Shown: positions 12,264-24,225, counted from the first letter of the stretch. The stretch is 64,000 nt of DNA from Episyrphus balteatus (GCF_945859705.1 NC_079136.1:85498867-85562866); one strand, 5' to 3'. Translations and numbers: made by a program. Notes: a model not told the origin generated them from the letters alone.

Positions 12264-12401
12264 TGGTTGCCAACCCAAAAACTACGTTTCTTAGCTTTGG
12301 TGTTCATAGCTCTAGTTTTTTAAAACTTCGCCTTTTCATAACTTTGACGCGCATAACTTTGTCGCGCATAACTCTGGTATTCATAACTTCGTCGGTTTCC
12401 C
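12264..12401 (-). mobile_element. Single-arm relic of the GTTACG foldback element
   Basis: Matches the right arm of the complete foldback at 22601-23280. It has TTGCCAACCCAAAA, then a series of CATAACTTTG/CATAACTCTG units with GCGCG spacers, ending CGTCGGTTTCCC. The other arm is absent. Base changes convert many CGTAAC units to CATAAC, so this copy is older. Confidence 0.75.
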
Positions 12402-12794
12402 ATTTAAAGACGATACGAGAGTAAATTATCCTCCATCACTCTTTTTTTATCAAATCAAACTATTGAAGTTTTTAGGAACATTACATCGTTTCCAAAAATC
12501 GAAATAAAAAAGAATTTCAAGCCCGTAAAGTTCTATGTTCTACATAATTTCAAAAACATATACATATATGTATCATACACACAGAATATTTTATTCCTCA
12601 ATATTTCTTAAACTCTCAATTCTAATTCCAAGAATCTCCTACACAACTTTACTTAATTAACTGTGAAAATGTACAAGTTTATTTATCCACAAAAAGAGAA
12701 AAGAAACCTCATCGTTTATTTACCTTGAAAACATTTTTAGTTAATATCAAATTATACCAAACATCGACATTTCAACTTTGATTTGTACTTTTAG

Positions 12795-13012
12795 ATTTAG
12801 TCCAACAAGAGCACCAGCACCATGGGATGGTATTCGAATATCAGACAAATATAGTCCCGTATGCCCGCAGCGCCTGCCAAATATTCAAAACGAAACAGCA
12901 GCCCTAGAGAAGATGCCAAAGGGACGCCTAGAATACTTGAAGAGACTTTTGCCATTTTTGCAAAATCAATCAGAAGACTGCCTATACCTAAATATATTCT
13001 CACCGATAAATG
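12795..13012 (+). CDS. Nlg: Neuroligin coding exon 2
   Basis: Completes codon 86 and adds residues 87-158 plus one base. It starts FSPTRAPAPWDGIRISDKYS, the conserved Pro/Trp segment after the LGVPYA block. It contains Cys109 (SPVCPQ) and Cys148 (SEDCLYLNIFSP), the classic EDCLYLN signature of type-B carboxylesterase/cholinesterase-like proteins. Potential N-glycosylation sites are Asn118 (NET) and Asn143 (NQS), expected for an extracellular domain. Acceptor CTTTTAG at 12788-12794, donor GTAAGT at 13013, phase 1. The open frame runs a little upstream and downstream, but splice signals and family alignment fix the edges. Confidence 0.92.
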
Positions 13013-13796
13013 GTAAGTTCAAGTTTTCAATTATTTCTAATTTATTATTTTTGTAACTGTCAAAGGCAGACCAAATGCAATTGATTTGATTTTTTTTTTC
13101 TTTGATTTTCTATAAAATCAGTAAAATTCAGTATAATTGATTTTTAGATGATTGAAATAATTTAAAAAATAACACCAATAGGTACACACATCAATCAATA
13201 TAATTTCTTATTGGGAATTTTGGGAATGTTTAAAGGGTGGCAAGTGGCATTTAAAAAGTTCAAAATCGAATTCAAATTCAATCACTGCCATGTTGGAAGA
13301 GTAAGAAATTTTATAAATTGAGGTCAATAACTGCAATTAGTTTGTAGAGAATTCAATCGATGAATTCACAAACCGCATTTTAAAATGAAAGTTCGTGTCC
13401 AGAGATACTCAAGATAAGTTAACTATTTTAAGTGCTTTTTGAAAAATGGAATAATGCAAATAGAAATGGTAAGAGGAGTATTGGATGTTCTTGTAGTGGA
13501 AGGCAAAAAAAAAAAAAAATATAAGTACAGTACGACCAGAAATGAATTCCTAAAAGCTAGATTCCTGGGTATTTCACTAAAATATTTTTCACAAGAAAAA
13601 CGATGAACAAATTGAGGAACAGAATGGTTTTACCATTCCAATTTACCATTAAATTGAGGAAAATTTTAAATATAAGTGAAAGAATATATAAACATATTGT
13701 TGAGATTACACTTCTGCCAGCGTTTATTCAATTCCTGTAAAGCAGTTGCGTTCAACTACACCAATCACGTTAAAATGAAATACAAAAAAAAAAAAA

Positions 13797-14805
13797 ATTG
13801 CACGACTGGGTTCGCACGTACTTGCTGTTATGGTAAAAGTTACTCTAATGTAAAAGTTTTTCATTGAACAAAATAAGGGAAAATTTAAAATTTGATATTT
13901 TCACGGAATTTCGTTCGTGGTGCAAAAAAAATAAAAACTGTTTTTATAAATAATTAAATGCCGTTTTTAATGATCTTTTACAAAAAAACTAAGTATGCCA
14001 TTTTATTTCTAGTATAAAAAGGAATTTTTAGAAAAAAATTTTCAAAAATCGTTAGAGCCGTTTTTTAAAAAAAATAATTTTTAATATATAAAAATTTTCT
14101 AACATTTTTCAAAAAAAAAGTTGATAGGTACCTATGCAATTTTGAATAAATAATTAATTTACACATAAAAACAAAATTTCAAAATTTTTCACCAACTCGT
14201 TTCCAAAAAATTGATTTTTCAAAAAAAAATGTTTGAAATATTTTTTTAAAAATCCAAAAATGTGTTTTTTGAAAAATTAAAATTTTTTTTAAATAATGAC
14301 TGTTTAAACGTTTCTGTATTAAAAATTTGGTCGAAATCTGTTTTGTCGTTTTTAAGAAATTCATAAATCCAAAAAACCGTTCTATGGCAGGTACCATTAA
14401 TAACGGTACAAAAAATATTTTTTTTATTATCAAAGGAGGTTCTTATCTGTAACAGTAAGCAGAAAAATTTTAATCAAAATCGTTAGAGCCGTTTTTGAAA
14501 TAAATCAACTTTTCTGTTTTCGTTATATGACAGGTACCGTTAGTTTTGGTCCTAAAAAAAAAACTTCAATTTCTCCTCTAGGGAATCACCCAAAACTGTT
14601 AACTACCAAGTTTGAAGAAAATCGCTTCAGTAGTTTAGGCTGTATCTAGAGGTTCTTACAGACAGACAGACAGACAGAATTGCCGGACCCACTTTTTTGG
14701 TATTCTCCATCATCGTAATGTCACGTAAAATTGTTATCTCGAGTTCGATTTTTTTTACGAATCCTAAACTTGCCCTATAGTACCTATATATCGCAAGTAA
14801 AAATA
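13797..14805 (-). mobile_element. TCTG-family repeat, copy A
   Basis: On the - strand it begins with the family head TTTTTACTTGCGATATATAG at about 14805 and carries a short (TCTG)n run (complement at about 14659-14678). It ends with the tail TCGTGCAA near 13797. Further family blocks are GTTAGAGCCGTTTTT and ATGGCAGGTACC. A second partial unit starts immediately at 14806 with TGCACGACTGATTCGCACG, so two units lie head to tail. The class is unknown; no protein is encoded. Confidence 0.75.
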
Positions 14806-15110
14806 AAAATGCACGACTGATTCGCACGTTTGTACCTGCTTTTATTGGAAAAGTTTATTACAAAATCTTCTTATGTAAAAATTTATTAAAGAGTATTTTT
14901 AATTTAATTTTATGAGAAATTTAACAAAACTTAAAAATATAATAAAATTTACCTTTGAAATTACAAAAACATCTTTTTTTAAATGTTTTGATCTGCAAAT
15001 ACAATTAATTAAATTTCTTGTATAAAAAGGAAATTTTGGAAAAATAATTAAAATAGTTGGGGCCGTCTTTTTAAAAAATACTTTTTTCACTTCAATAAAA
15101 CTTAAGTAAT
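14806..15110 (-). mobile_element. Partial TCTG-family unit in tandem with copy A
   Basis: Begins with the family tail sequence TGCACGACTGATTCGCACG in direct contact with the head of copy A. It follows family sequence (GTATAAAAAGGAAATTTTGG, GGGGCCGTCTTTTTAAAAAA) until about 15110, where similarity is lost. Confidence 0.55.
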
Positions 15111-18100
15111 GTTATCCTATTAAAAAGGAAATATTAATCAAAAAAAGACAAAAATTAAAAAAAAAAATAATTGGCTTGTTTTCGAAAAATTTGTTTTTCA
15201 AAATAATGTATAACAGTTTAAGTTTTTTTTTAAGTGCCTACTTTAATTTCATTGTATTTTTTTTTTTTTGATAAAAACAGAATTTTTGTATTGAAATATT
15301 CGATTTTCTGAAAAATCTGACAAACTAGACCTTTAATTAAATAGTTGAGAATTCTAGCAAACTTTGTAGGTTTTTTTTGGCTTTGGTAGGTTGGTATAGG
15401 GTTAAACTCAATTTTATAGGTTTTGGTCAGCTTAGGGAAAAATTTTTCTTAAACCTAAATAATTGTCATTCCCAAATTAATTAAGCTTTAGAACGTAAAT
15501 GCTCAAGAAACTTTTAAAAGTCTTTCTTATGTAAAACTGAATTGAACTTTTTTTTAATTCCAGGTTGTATCTTTTTTTCTTGGTTTTTTTTTAATTTTTT
15601 TTTTCTGAGCACTAGATAATGACAAGTACAAAAATTGAAGTTGAAAAAAAGAAAATTAACATGAAAATTGCAAAATATAGGTAATTTATGAAGGTAAAAC
15701 TCAAACAGCCACTTCTTAAAAAATAAAGAAAAAAACTACTACTGTTGTTTGTTTGCGAAAGGTAGGACAAAACCAAAATCTGTTCATCATTTTTGAAGTT
15801 AAGAAAGTTCGAAAATTTTCACTTTTGGACTTTTTGGAAAAAAAAGCTAAGGTAAATTTTGTTACAGCTTTTGAATTTAAAAATTGTTACAATGAAAAAA
15901 AAAATGATTTTTTTATAAAAATTGAATAATTGATAAATAGATACTGACTCTAATTATTGTAGGGTTGTCGTTCTGTTCAATTTTTTTTTCTTATGCTTGA
16001 CGTGAGTTGGGGAGAAAATTACTTTTGCCGCTTAAACGTTTGTTTTAAAAAATGTCTCTCACTACAATATGTTTTTTTTTTTTTTTAATAACATAAACAA
16101 TCAATATCGTTTTATTTATGAAATTGAAACGAAATGTTTCAAAAATCTTAATAAAAATCTTAAAACCAGAACGGGAACAGTAGTAATTTTTGACCCTAAT
16201 ACAATTTACCGACATTTAATCATCAAAATCGGAACTGTTCGGCAGGGTTCCCTAATATTGCCATTTTTAAGCTTAATGTACTCCAATATAAAGCAATTAT
16301 CAAAAAAGATAAAAGTCAGGTCGAGCGATTGAAAATGCAACCTGATGTGAAAACGTTTTTAACGATTTTATTTTAAGGAGTCAAATATAGCTTGTCTGCT
16401 TTATTGTCTGCTTTTTTTATTTATTTTTTTTTTTTGTAAATACTCACTTTTAAATTTTTATCGAGTACTAATTTTGGAATTTTTTCTTGGAACAAAATGA
16501 TTTCATTTTGAAGATAATTCCAAAAATTTAACCCTATAGTTTTATGTAGGTAGTGAAAAACATAAAAAATTTTGCGAAAATTTAATGAAAAATCACAGTT
16601 TGTTTACCAGAGAATCACAGAACATAATCAACAAATGATATACTTCCATGTCCTTTGTAATTCCACACTCGTATTTACTATCAGATGATTCATTAACAGG
16701 AATTACCTATTTGATTGACAGCGATGCGAATGTGATTATCCGTCAATATTATTATGAACACAGTTTGTTTATATAGTCAATAGCACGAGCGAATAACAAT
16801 TACCTTTCAATTCATTGCACAATTTTTTGATTTTAAAAAACAGAAAACATCAAGTTTTTTTTTTTTTTTAAACAGTAGTGCGCCTACGCTTTGTATATTT
16901 TATACAAACATGTTGATGATGGACATATATGAAAAACTACCACATATCAAGCTAAACGGGATATAATTTTGAATAAAGATTGGTTTTTCCAACGAAAATT
17001 GTTGTTGACTTGACGGACATTGATTGTGAAAACAAAATACAAAAGTCAATTGACGTGCTATGAAATATTGTTTGTACAATTGGCCGTCTCTTTAATAGAC
17101 ACTTTTAAAATAAATTAAATACAATGACTGGATAACAAAAAAAAAAACATAAATCTATTGGTGTTTCCTTCTGTAGTTGACTATAGTGCATAAAAGACTT
17201 ATAAATAATGATTTTCGTTAAAATTTTGTATAAATTAAACTTAATCAGTATACTTTCACCTCCACACACAGAAGGTTTCATTATAAAATTATCAAGTAAT
17301 AAAATGCTAAAATTCATATGGTGACCTAAACCTTTACGTTATAAAGTCTTTGATAATATAGCTTTGTATAAAAATCCTTTACCAAAAAATCATTTATTAT
17401 TTAATTAAGGTCAACGAGATATCATCAAACATCAGGGCCAGAAAAAAAAAAAAAAAAAACACATCACTAGGGAATAACTATGATGAAAATGGGGCTATAA
17501 GGCATAAAACTTAATCAAAAGCACGAACTTTTAGCCTGCACGTCTTTGTCTCAGGGTTATTGTTGTGAAATATGAGTTATTCATTCATCTTAAATTTGGT
17601 ATACACATTAACATACAAACATACATATATATGCAAAATGTACATTGTACAAAGAGAAAAATAATTATTATAGTTACATAGAATGTTTTTGATATTTTGC
17701 GAAAAATGTCACATTTAGTTTTGAAATAGTGATAATCTAGTTTTTTGTCACCTTTTCGCTGTCAGATTTTTTTTAACCTTCAAATATTTACAATTTCCAG
17801 TCGCTTACTTTATTTCAAACATTTTTGTATCACACGCCTACATAAATTAATTAGTAACATTCAGCTTGAAACATCTCTTGGCTTTTCTGGGAAAATGCAA
17901 AAATAAAAAAAAAGAAGAGAAAAATGTCTGAATATTTACATATTCATTATCATATACATATTTATATACAGCCACACTTACAAATCGAGTTGATTACCAT
18001 AGTACCTATTATATTAGTCTGAATATGTTTGAAATTACAGTAAATTTTCTTTTTTAATCAACCCAAGTTTTCAAGTTTTTTTTTTTTAATAAAATGTTTT

Positions 18101-18465
18101 AAATTATGGTATCTTTTTCTCAGAACTCATATGTAATTAATAGACACAATTTAAACAAAAAAAAACCTATGAAATATTTTGTAAAATAGAACAATTGAAA
18201 ATATTTCGATACAAATTGATACCTACATAGGCGTTCAACATCGATAAAAAGGTTATAAGAATAAGCGATAGGTGAAAAAAAAAAAACAACAAAAAATAAT
18301 TTTCTTCATTCCAATCTGGAAAATTGGTTTTTTAAATTATTTTTAGGTGGATCAGATTCATTACTAAATAATGTTAAATCAAATAGAAAAATTTTTAAAT
18401 GTAAAACTTTAATATTGAATGATCTATCAAATTGAAATTTGCAAAGAAAATTTCCACCATCGCTT

Positions 18466-18710
18466 AAGCGTGGTGATGGGTCAATTCCCGATCTGAGAAA
18501 CTGTGAAGTGATAAAAAAATTTATCATTATAGTTTTCATATGAAACATTTTTGAAGTTTATTTTAATTTTTGAATTTTTTTTTTTATTACTTTTTTAAAG
18601 TTTGTTTTAATTTTTTAATAAATCCAGAATCGAATTTATTATGAAAACGTGATAATACTTATCACTTCACAGTTTCACAGATCGGGAATTGACCCGCTGG
18701 TGGTGAATGA
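18466..18710. repeat. Inverted repeat around TCAATTCCCGATCTG
   Basis: GGGTCAATTCCCGATCTG..AAACTGTGAAGTGATAA (18478-18514) is mirrored by TTATCACTTCACAGTTTCACAGATCGGGAATTGACCC (18658-18694, quoted here only by position and ends), giving arms of about 70 bp around a 90-bp AT-rich spacer. It is probably a small foldback element. Confidence 0.75.
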
Positions 18711-20628
18711 AGTGGAGGAAACACTATTATATTCTGTTTTTGGAAAATCCACCCTCAACTGTGTTCTTATATCTGCCCTGATTCAAGGGTTGGGGTCAGA
18801 ATCTCGAAAACCGAAACTCCGAAAAATCAAAATCCAAAAAATATTACCCTCGAAAACTCAGCATCGCAGAATCCCAGAATCCCAAAAACCCAAAATCTAA
18901 AAACTTATTAAATACAATTAAAAATTTACGAAAATTTTTATTTTTCAGGATTTCCATTGCGTAAAAAGGTTAAAGTTATAAGAAGTAAAGGTTATAAATG
19001 TTTCTTTAACAAGATCTAAAGTAGTTATTGCGCTTGCAGTAGTGTATTGATGTGATTGCATTAAAAATTTCAGTGAGCAGACAATTTATTCTGGTGTTTT
19101 GGAATCTGGCTTCTTCGAAACTATGGGTTTTCGAGATTCTAGATTTTTGAGATTTTACTATTTTCAAATTGAGCCCGTCTCCATTGAAAAACTAAATCGG
19201 AAAGCCTCTAAGAAATGCACAAAGCTAAAAAAGATTTATATTTTTTAAATAACACAAAATTTCACCTGCTATAACTTTCTGTCTCCAACAATTCATTTAG
19301 CTTGTATTACTCGGCCAACAAAATCAGTCGACTCTCTGACGTCACCAAAAAATTTTATCCTCACTCTGTCCACGTGTGTACAATGTCAAATGTTTTGTGG
19401 TCCATCACATAATATGACACAGTTGAAAAGTTTTTGACGTCATTTTTAACATCAAAGAGTCATTGACCGTGTTATACTAGCTTCTTATAGTATTTAATAA
19501 GTTCATTAGAATCTTTAAGGACCCTAACTGATTCATCACTTGGGTTATTTTTGATAAAATGCTTTACTTTGTTGAACCCATCATCTTAACAGAAATTTCT
19601 CTGTCAAAACTGTAGGCATAACAAACATTCCCCAATAGGACTTATTTACTATTTAAAATAAATATTAACTTTCTTAGTTGCATTTAAATTTATTTTATCC
19701 CAGTTGTTTTAGGCTTTCCAATTTTCATTTTCCTAAAATGATCAATTTATTTGTACCTATTTCTATGCTTCAAATGGTTGCAATAAACTTCTCTGCATTT
19801 CCTGAATCAGATACATTTGACTTCCTCTAAGTCGAATATTACAAGACACCAAAATTGGTTCAAGTTAGAGGGAAATTCGACTTAGATTTAATATAATCTT
19901 TGTGTTTCAAACGTTTTCATTAGGTGTAAAAGTTGTAACAGGATAATTTGACTCAGAGGAATACCTATCGATTATGAGATAGTCGACTGTATTGGTAGGA
20001 AATTATATCATAATAGAAAGCAACACAATTTTAATAAAGAAACAATAAAATAGTTTTATCAAGAAAAATAGAACCCCATTAGCCATGTTTCCGGTCTTGT
20101 GAAACATCTGGGCAAAACCTTTTTCTATTAATCTGAAAGTGCAGTGCTTGGACACACCTTGGCTATACCTTACAATTTGAATTCCAAAAGTCCTTAAAAA
20201 TAATCGCATATACAAAATAATTATTTTCAATAAGAAATCAAAGGTAGGTACTGATACCTTTTTGATGATGATACAACATGGTAGCAATAGGTGCAATTAC
20301 TGACAAAAGAAAGCTGTTGTGGCCCATAACCTTTTAAAACGAAAATTGGATTGAAAATTCAAAGATTTATTAAAGAATTTTTTTTTCTTAAAGTCCATAG
20401 CACAGACAATAGTCCAAAAAATTCTAATCTACCTACGACTTGGAGTGATTGATAAGATTAAAGCTTTAATTTAAAGCTAGTGAATCAGACTTTCAACAAT
20501 ACCCTTAAACTTTTATTTATCTCAGTTTTATCGAGAGCTATTACTTTCTTAACATTTTTGCACTAAATTAAAAAAAAAATAGATTTTTATAAAAAACTAA
20601 TTATTTCAATAATCTTCTCTCATTGCAG

Positions 20629-20778
20629 CGGTCTCCACTGAAAAGAAATTACCGGTAATAGTATTTTTGCATGGCGAATCATTTGAATGGAGCAGTGGGA
20701 ATCCCTACGATGGCAGTGTCCTCGCCAGTTATGGTGAAGTTGTCGTGGTAACACTTAATTACCGATTAGGTATTCTAG
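20629..20778 (+). CDS. Nlg: Neuroligin coding exon 3
   Basis: Completes codon 159 (Ala) and reads to residue 208 plus one base. The translation runs through KKLPVIVFLHGESFEWSSG and YDGSVLASYGEVVVVTLNYR, the beta-strand/oxyanion-loop part of the alpha/beta-hydrolase fold. HGESFEWSSG (173-182) stands where active esterases have an HGGG-like loop. NYRLGILG (202-209) is near-invariant in the family. Acceptor CATTGCAG to 20628, donor GTACGT at 20779, phase 1. The exon is too short (150 bp) to appear as a sizeable open frame and is found by its place in the fold and its splice signals. Confidence 0.92.
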
Positions 20779-21285
20779 GTACGTACAAGAGTAATTCTCT
20801 TCATCCCATCTTTCCTAACTCCTAACCCCAAATCATAAAACGGGTCATCTGATATCACCACCGTTATTTCCGTCTCCTCTATACCCCACCACACACAAAT
20901 ATGTGACACGTGTCATGTCCCATTGAAATGATTACTTCAATCAAAGGGTATTTGTGTGTATGCGCCATCATTTTACCATTAAACTCGTCACATGTGTGGG
21001 ACAGTGATTTGAGAAACGATGTTCCTGAATCCTGACTTTTCTGGCTACCCCTTCGAAATACTATGGTCGGTTCCATCACATGCAAAAAAACATTTGAGGC
21101 GGAAATTAGAGAACAAGGACATTCCGGACCCAAACCTGAATCCGAACCTATTTCAGCACATGCAGATGTACCCGTATAAAAAAAACATCACAAAAATCTT
21201 TCCTTCTATTCTATCTAACTGACAAACAACATTTTGATTATTTTTTTTTTTTTCTATTTGTTCTCGTTGTGTTTTCCTGCGACAG
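20779..21285 (+). other. Neuroligin intron 3
   Basis: 507 bp, donor GTACGT, long T tract (about 21239-21254) and acceptor GCGACAG. Mostly unique sequence with higher GC than the large introns. It contains a CACACACAAATATGTGACACGTG-like region (20890-20912), with no recognised element. Confidence 0.85.
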
Positions 21286-21719
21286 GTTTCCTGAATGCCA
21301 ACCCAAGTCCGCATACTCACGCTCGAGTAGCAAACTACGGCCTAATGGATCAAATGGCTGCCCTGCATTGGATTCAGCAGAACATTCAAAAATTTGGCGG
21401 CGATCCAAGTTCAGTTACACTTGCCGGCCATGGGACTGGAGCTGCGTGCATAAATTTCCTTATGACATCGGCGACCATGGTGCGCGGCCTCTTTCATCGA
21501 GCTATTCTACTTTCGGGTTCGGCATACTCGTCCTGGGCGCTAGTTGAGGATCCAGTGATTTTCGCCCTCAAATTGGCCAAAGAAGTTAATTGCTCCATAC
21601 CAGAGGATTTAATTAAACATCACGAACAGATTGTTGATTGTTTGCGAGAAGTGTCACTCGAGGACTTGTACGGGGCCGATATACAAGCACCGAACTTCTT
21701 GACATCCTTTGGCCCATCG
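21286..21719 (+). CDS. Nlg: Neuroligin coding exon 4: inactive nucleophile elbow
   Basis: Completes Gly209 and encodes residues 210-353 (FLNANPSPHTHARVANYGLM to FLTSFGPS). NYGLMDQMAALHWIQQNI and FGGDPSSVTLAGHGTG are the family's core blocks. The catalytic elbow GxSxG reads Gly256-His-Gly258-Thr-Gly260, so the serine nucleophile is glycine, as in non-enzymatic neuroligins. The protein is therefore predicted to bind partners, not cleave esters. Cys311 and Cys327 are spaced for the conserved disulphide, and Asn310 (NCS) is a possible glycan site. Donor GTAAGT at 21720, phase 0. This is the best-recognised part of the gene. Confidence 0.95.
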
Positions 21720-22569
21720 GTAAGTACATTGTTGGGGGGGGCGTTGGTGTTGTTGGGGTGTGTTTTTTGTTGGGTTGGGTATTGGGTGTGATGTTATGTG
21801 AGTCGTCGGTCGTCTTGTTCTTTTTGTTGGCCCTTTTCAGAGTTTCAGTTTATGTTGTTATCTTTTTGTGTTGTGTGAGTGAGTGCTTGCTTACCTACCC
21901 ACTTTAGCGGGGGGGAGGAGCGGAGAAGTGTTTAAATAAGAGCCTGGGGAACAATATTGAATTATAGACGCTCCGATATTATTCCGTAAGGTTTCTTCGA
22001 AACAATCAGATATGACCAAGGCTTAAGAGGCTTTCATTTGGAAAGTGCTTCAGCAACACCAGGGGATTAAAAGTGTTTGTTTTTGATTGTGTAGTATGGT
22101 TGGGGAAAAGGCTCAAATTGAAGAAGAACAACACAAGCCTTAGTCTGTTTTATTTTTTCTTGTGTTTTTGTCTTTTATTTTTTTTTTTTGATAATCCTGA
22201 TGTAAGGATGTGTAAGAAGTTGTTCCATGCGCCGACACTTTTATATATAACTAACGCAGATGAGAAACGTTCTTTGAAAAGAAAAACACTTAAATGTTTT
22301 TGTTGGGATCGTTGTTGTAGGTCGTTTGTACAATGGAATAAAGTAGAGGCATGGAACATGGATGCTTGGACAACTTTGGTTAGGTTGTTTTTTTTTTAAC
22401 AGAAGTTTTTTTTTTCAATAAATGAAGAAATGTTTGGTGAACTTTGAGCAGAATATCTTTATTTTGACATTTGAAATGTGAACGACAAATTATAACACTT
22501 ATATAATGTTAGACTTTTTGAAGTTTTAAGGTATCCATTGTATCTACTTTGTTTTTTTTTTTTTCTAAT

Positions 22570-23440
22570 GCGTAATTTTTACTTGCGATATAATGTGTAG
22601 GGGGACACCGACGAAGTTACGAATACCAGAGTTACGCGCGACAGAGTTACGGCCGTCAAAGTTACGCAAAACCGAAGTTACGAAAAACTAGAGTTACGAA
22701 TTCTAAAGTTGTGTCAAGCTATGACATGTGATTTTTGGGTTGGCAACAATTGCGAGGAACGATATGGAATTATGGAAATACAAACAAGATATTAACATTT
22801 TTCTCATTGGTCAGAACTAAATGAGTAAAGTGAAAATGGGTGTTATTTAATCTTGTAAAATTTTGATTGGATAGGTCATCTTTATTGCAATTGTCAGGTA
22901 TTAATTGATGATAAATACTGAAATTCGTTGTCTTTTTAAACTCAATTATTAAATTTTAATTTGATTTTTAACTTATCCTGTTTCAAATGAATAAACAAAG
23001 AATGGGGTTGATTTTTTTGCATAAAAAGATTAAACCACACCCATCTATTAAAATAACCAATCTATTAAAATAACCAATGAGAATCGATATTCTCTTATTT
23101 ATGTTTCCATAATTCCATATCGTTAGTCGCAATTGTTGCCAACCCAAAAATCACATTTCATAGCTTAACATAACTTTAGAATTCGTAACTCTAGTTTTTC
23201 GTAACTTCGGTTTCGCGTAACTTTGACGGCCGTAACTCTGTCGCGCGTAACTCTGTTATTCGTAACTCCGTTACCATTTCATGTGTAGGTATATCGTACA
23301 TCACGTCATGCATTAAACAAAAAAGTGAAGGTAACAATGAAACAAGACATTACGATGATAGAGATAATAGAATGCAAAAAAAAAAAAGGTATCGAAAGTC
23401 CGTCTGCCTGTCAGAGCCCGTATCCTTAAAAATTAGTAAA
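22570..23440 (+). mobile_element. TCTG-family repeat head, split by a foldback insertion
   Basis: TTTTTACTTGCGATATA (22577-22593) is the family head. After the foldback 22601-23280 the family continues with GACATTACGATGATAGA and AGTCCGTCTGCCTGTCAG to about 23440, as in the copies at 46523 and 61013. The rest of the unit is missing. The microsatellite is reduced to two or three units. Confidence 0.75.
22601..23280. mobile_element. 680-bp foldback element with subterminal AGTTACG repeats
   Basis: The arms of about 190 bp are close inverted repeats: left GGGGACACCGACGAAGTTAC, right ending GTAACTCCGTTACCATTTC. Each arm has six or so copies of AAGTTACG/AGAGTTACG spaced about 15-16 bp, followed by the TTTTTGGGTTGGCAACAATT block. 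ATGTGTAG is directly repeated on both sides (22593-22600 and 23281-23288), an 8-bp target duplication of the kind seen with hAT-type elements. No transposase frame. Repeated subterminal motifs suggest binding sites for a transposase supplied elsewhere (inference). Confidence 0.85.
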
Positions 23441-24225
23441 TACTAGCAATATGAAATTAATAAGTATAAACTAGGTTTTATTTATTTATTTAATTTAACT
23501 TAAAATTTAACATTTTTTTTTGGTTCTTGTTTTGTGTTGTTTTTGTTGTATTAAGACCGGGCCCTAAGGCCCGCACCTTAATGTTGTTTTATGGGAAACA
23601 ACAAAAATATTAAAAACCAAGCTTAAAAAATAAGGGGGTTTGGATGGAGTTTGAAGTTGTTTTTTTTAGTTTGAAGGACTAATTTTACATGTTTTCTCAT
23701 ACATACAAACAGTTTAAACATTTTAAGGAACTTGAACAGTGTAATTGCAAGTTTGAGCCAGTCTTTTATTTTATAAAGAAACTATTAAAAAAAATAGGTA
23801 CCTACGCTATCACAAAACTATCACTTAAAAATAATTTCAATACAAAAATATTGTTAAAAACTTCAGTTTGACTACACCAACACTTGGTATACGAATAAAA
23901 ATAAAATATAAGGAAAAAATCAAAGTTTCTGTAAAATTCATTGGTCCGCTTTCAAAATATAGGTAATTAAAACAAAAATGAAATTAAAAAATCAAAAAAA
24001 AATAATTTTGTATGCTTTTTTTCCAAATTTTAAAACCGGTCGGTCAAAAAAGGTTTTATGGTATGTAAGTTTAAATATTGTTTTATATGTACATTAGGGT
24101 GTGTCAAAATGCTTAAGTATGGAATTTTCAAATGTAATAGCTTTTAAAAGTTGCATTACTTATCAAAAATAAAACCTGCGTTTACAATTTTGATTTTAAT
24201 TATTATCTTTGGCTCGCTCAAAATA

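Larger units (their letters stand above)
7587..12794 (+). other. Neuroligin intron 1
   Basis: 5,208 bp, donor GTAAGT and acceptor CTTTTAG. Contents are a TA-flanked MITE (7779-8597), a palindrome copy interrupted by another MITE (about 9758-10600), degenerate tandem repeats (10620-11510), an inverted repeat (11730-12125) and half a GTTACG foldback (12264-12401). A run of twelve G lies at about 12185-12196. I see nothing further that looks coding. Confidence 0.85.
13013..20628 (+). other. Neuroligin intron 2
   Basis: 7,616 bp, donor GTAAGT and acceptor CATTGCAG. It holds a TCTG-family element (13797-14805) with a further partial unit directly after it, and a small inverted repeat (18466-18710). 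From about 15110 to 18460 and from about 18710 to 20628 I see only AT-rich sequence with homopolymer runs and no supported gene. Confidence 0.85.

Noticed and set aside
21638..21907. Open frame through the exon 4 end and the G/T-rich intron start
   Set aside because: Wrong phase relative to neuroligin; the Val/Gly/Leu composition comes from the G/T tract.
22205..22362. Weak inverted repeat around GTTCCATGC and frames on both strands
   Set aside because: Complementarity is limited to short patches; not enough to define an element or gene.
24094..24115. TAGGGTGTGTCA at 24092 and TGACACACCCTA at about 42012 as paired ends
   Set aside because: They are about 18 kb apart with unrelated flanking sequence and exons between; probably unrelated termini.
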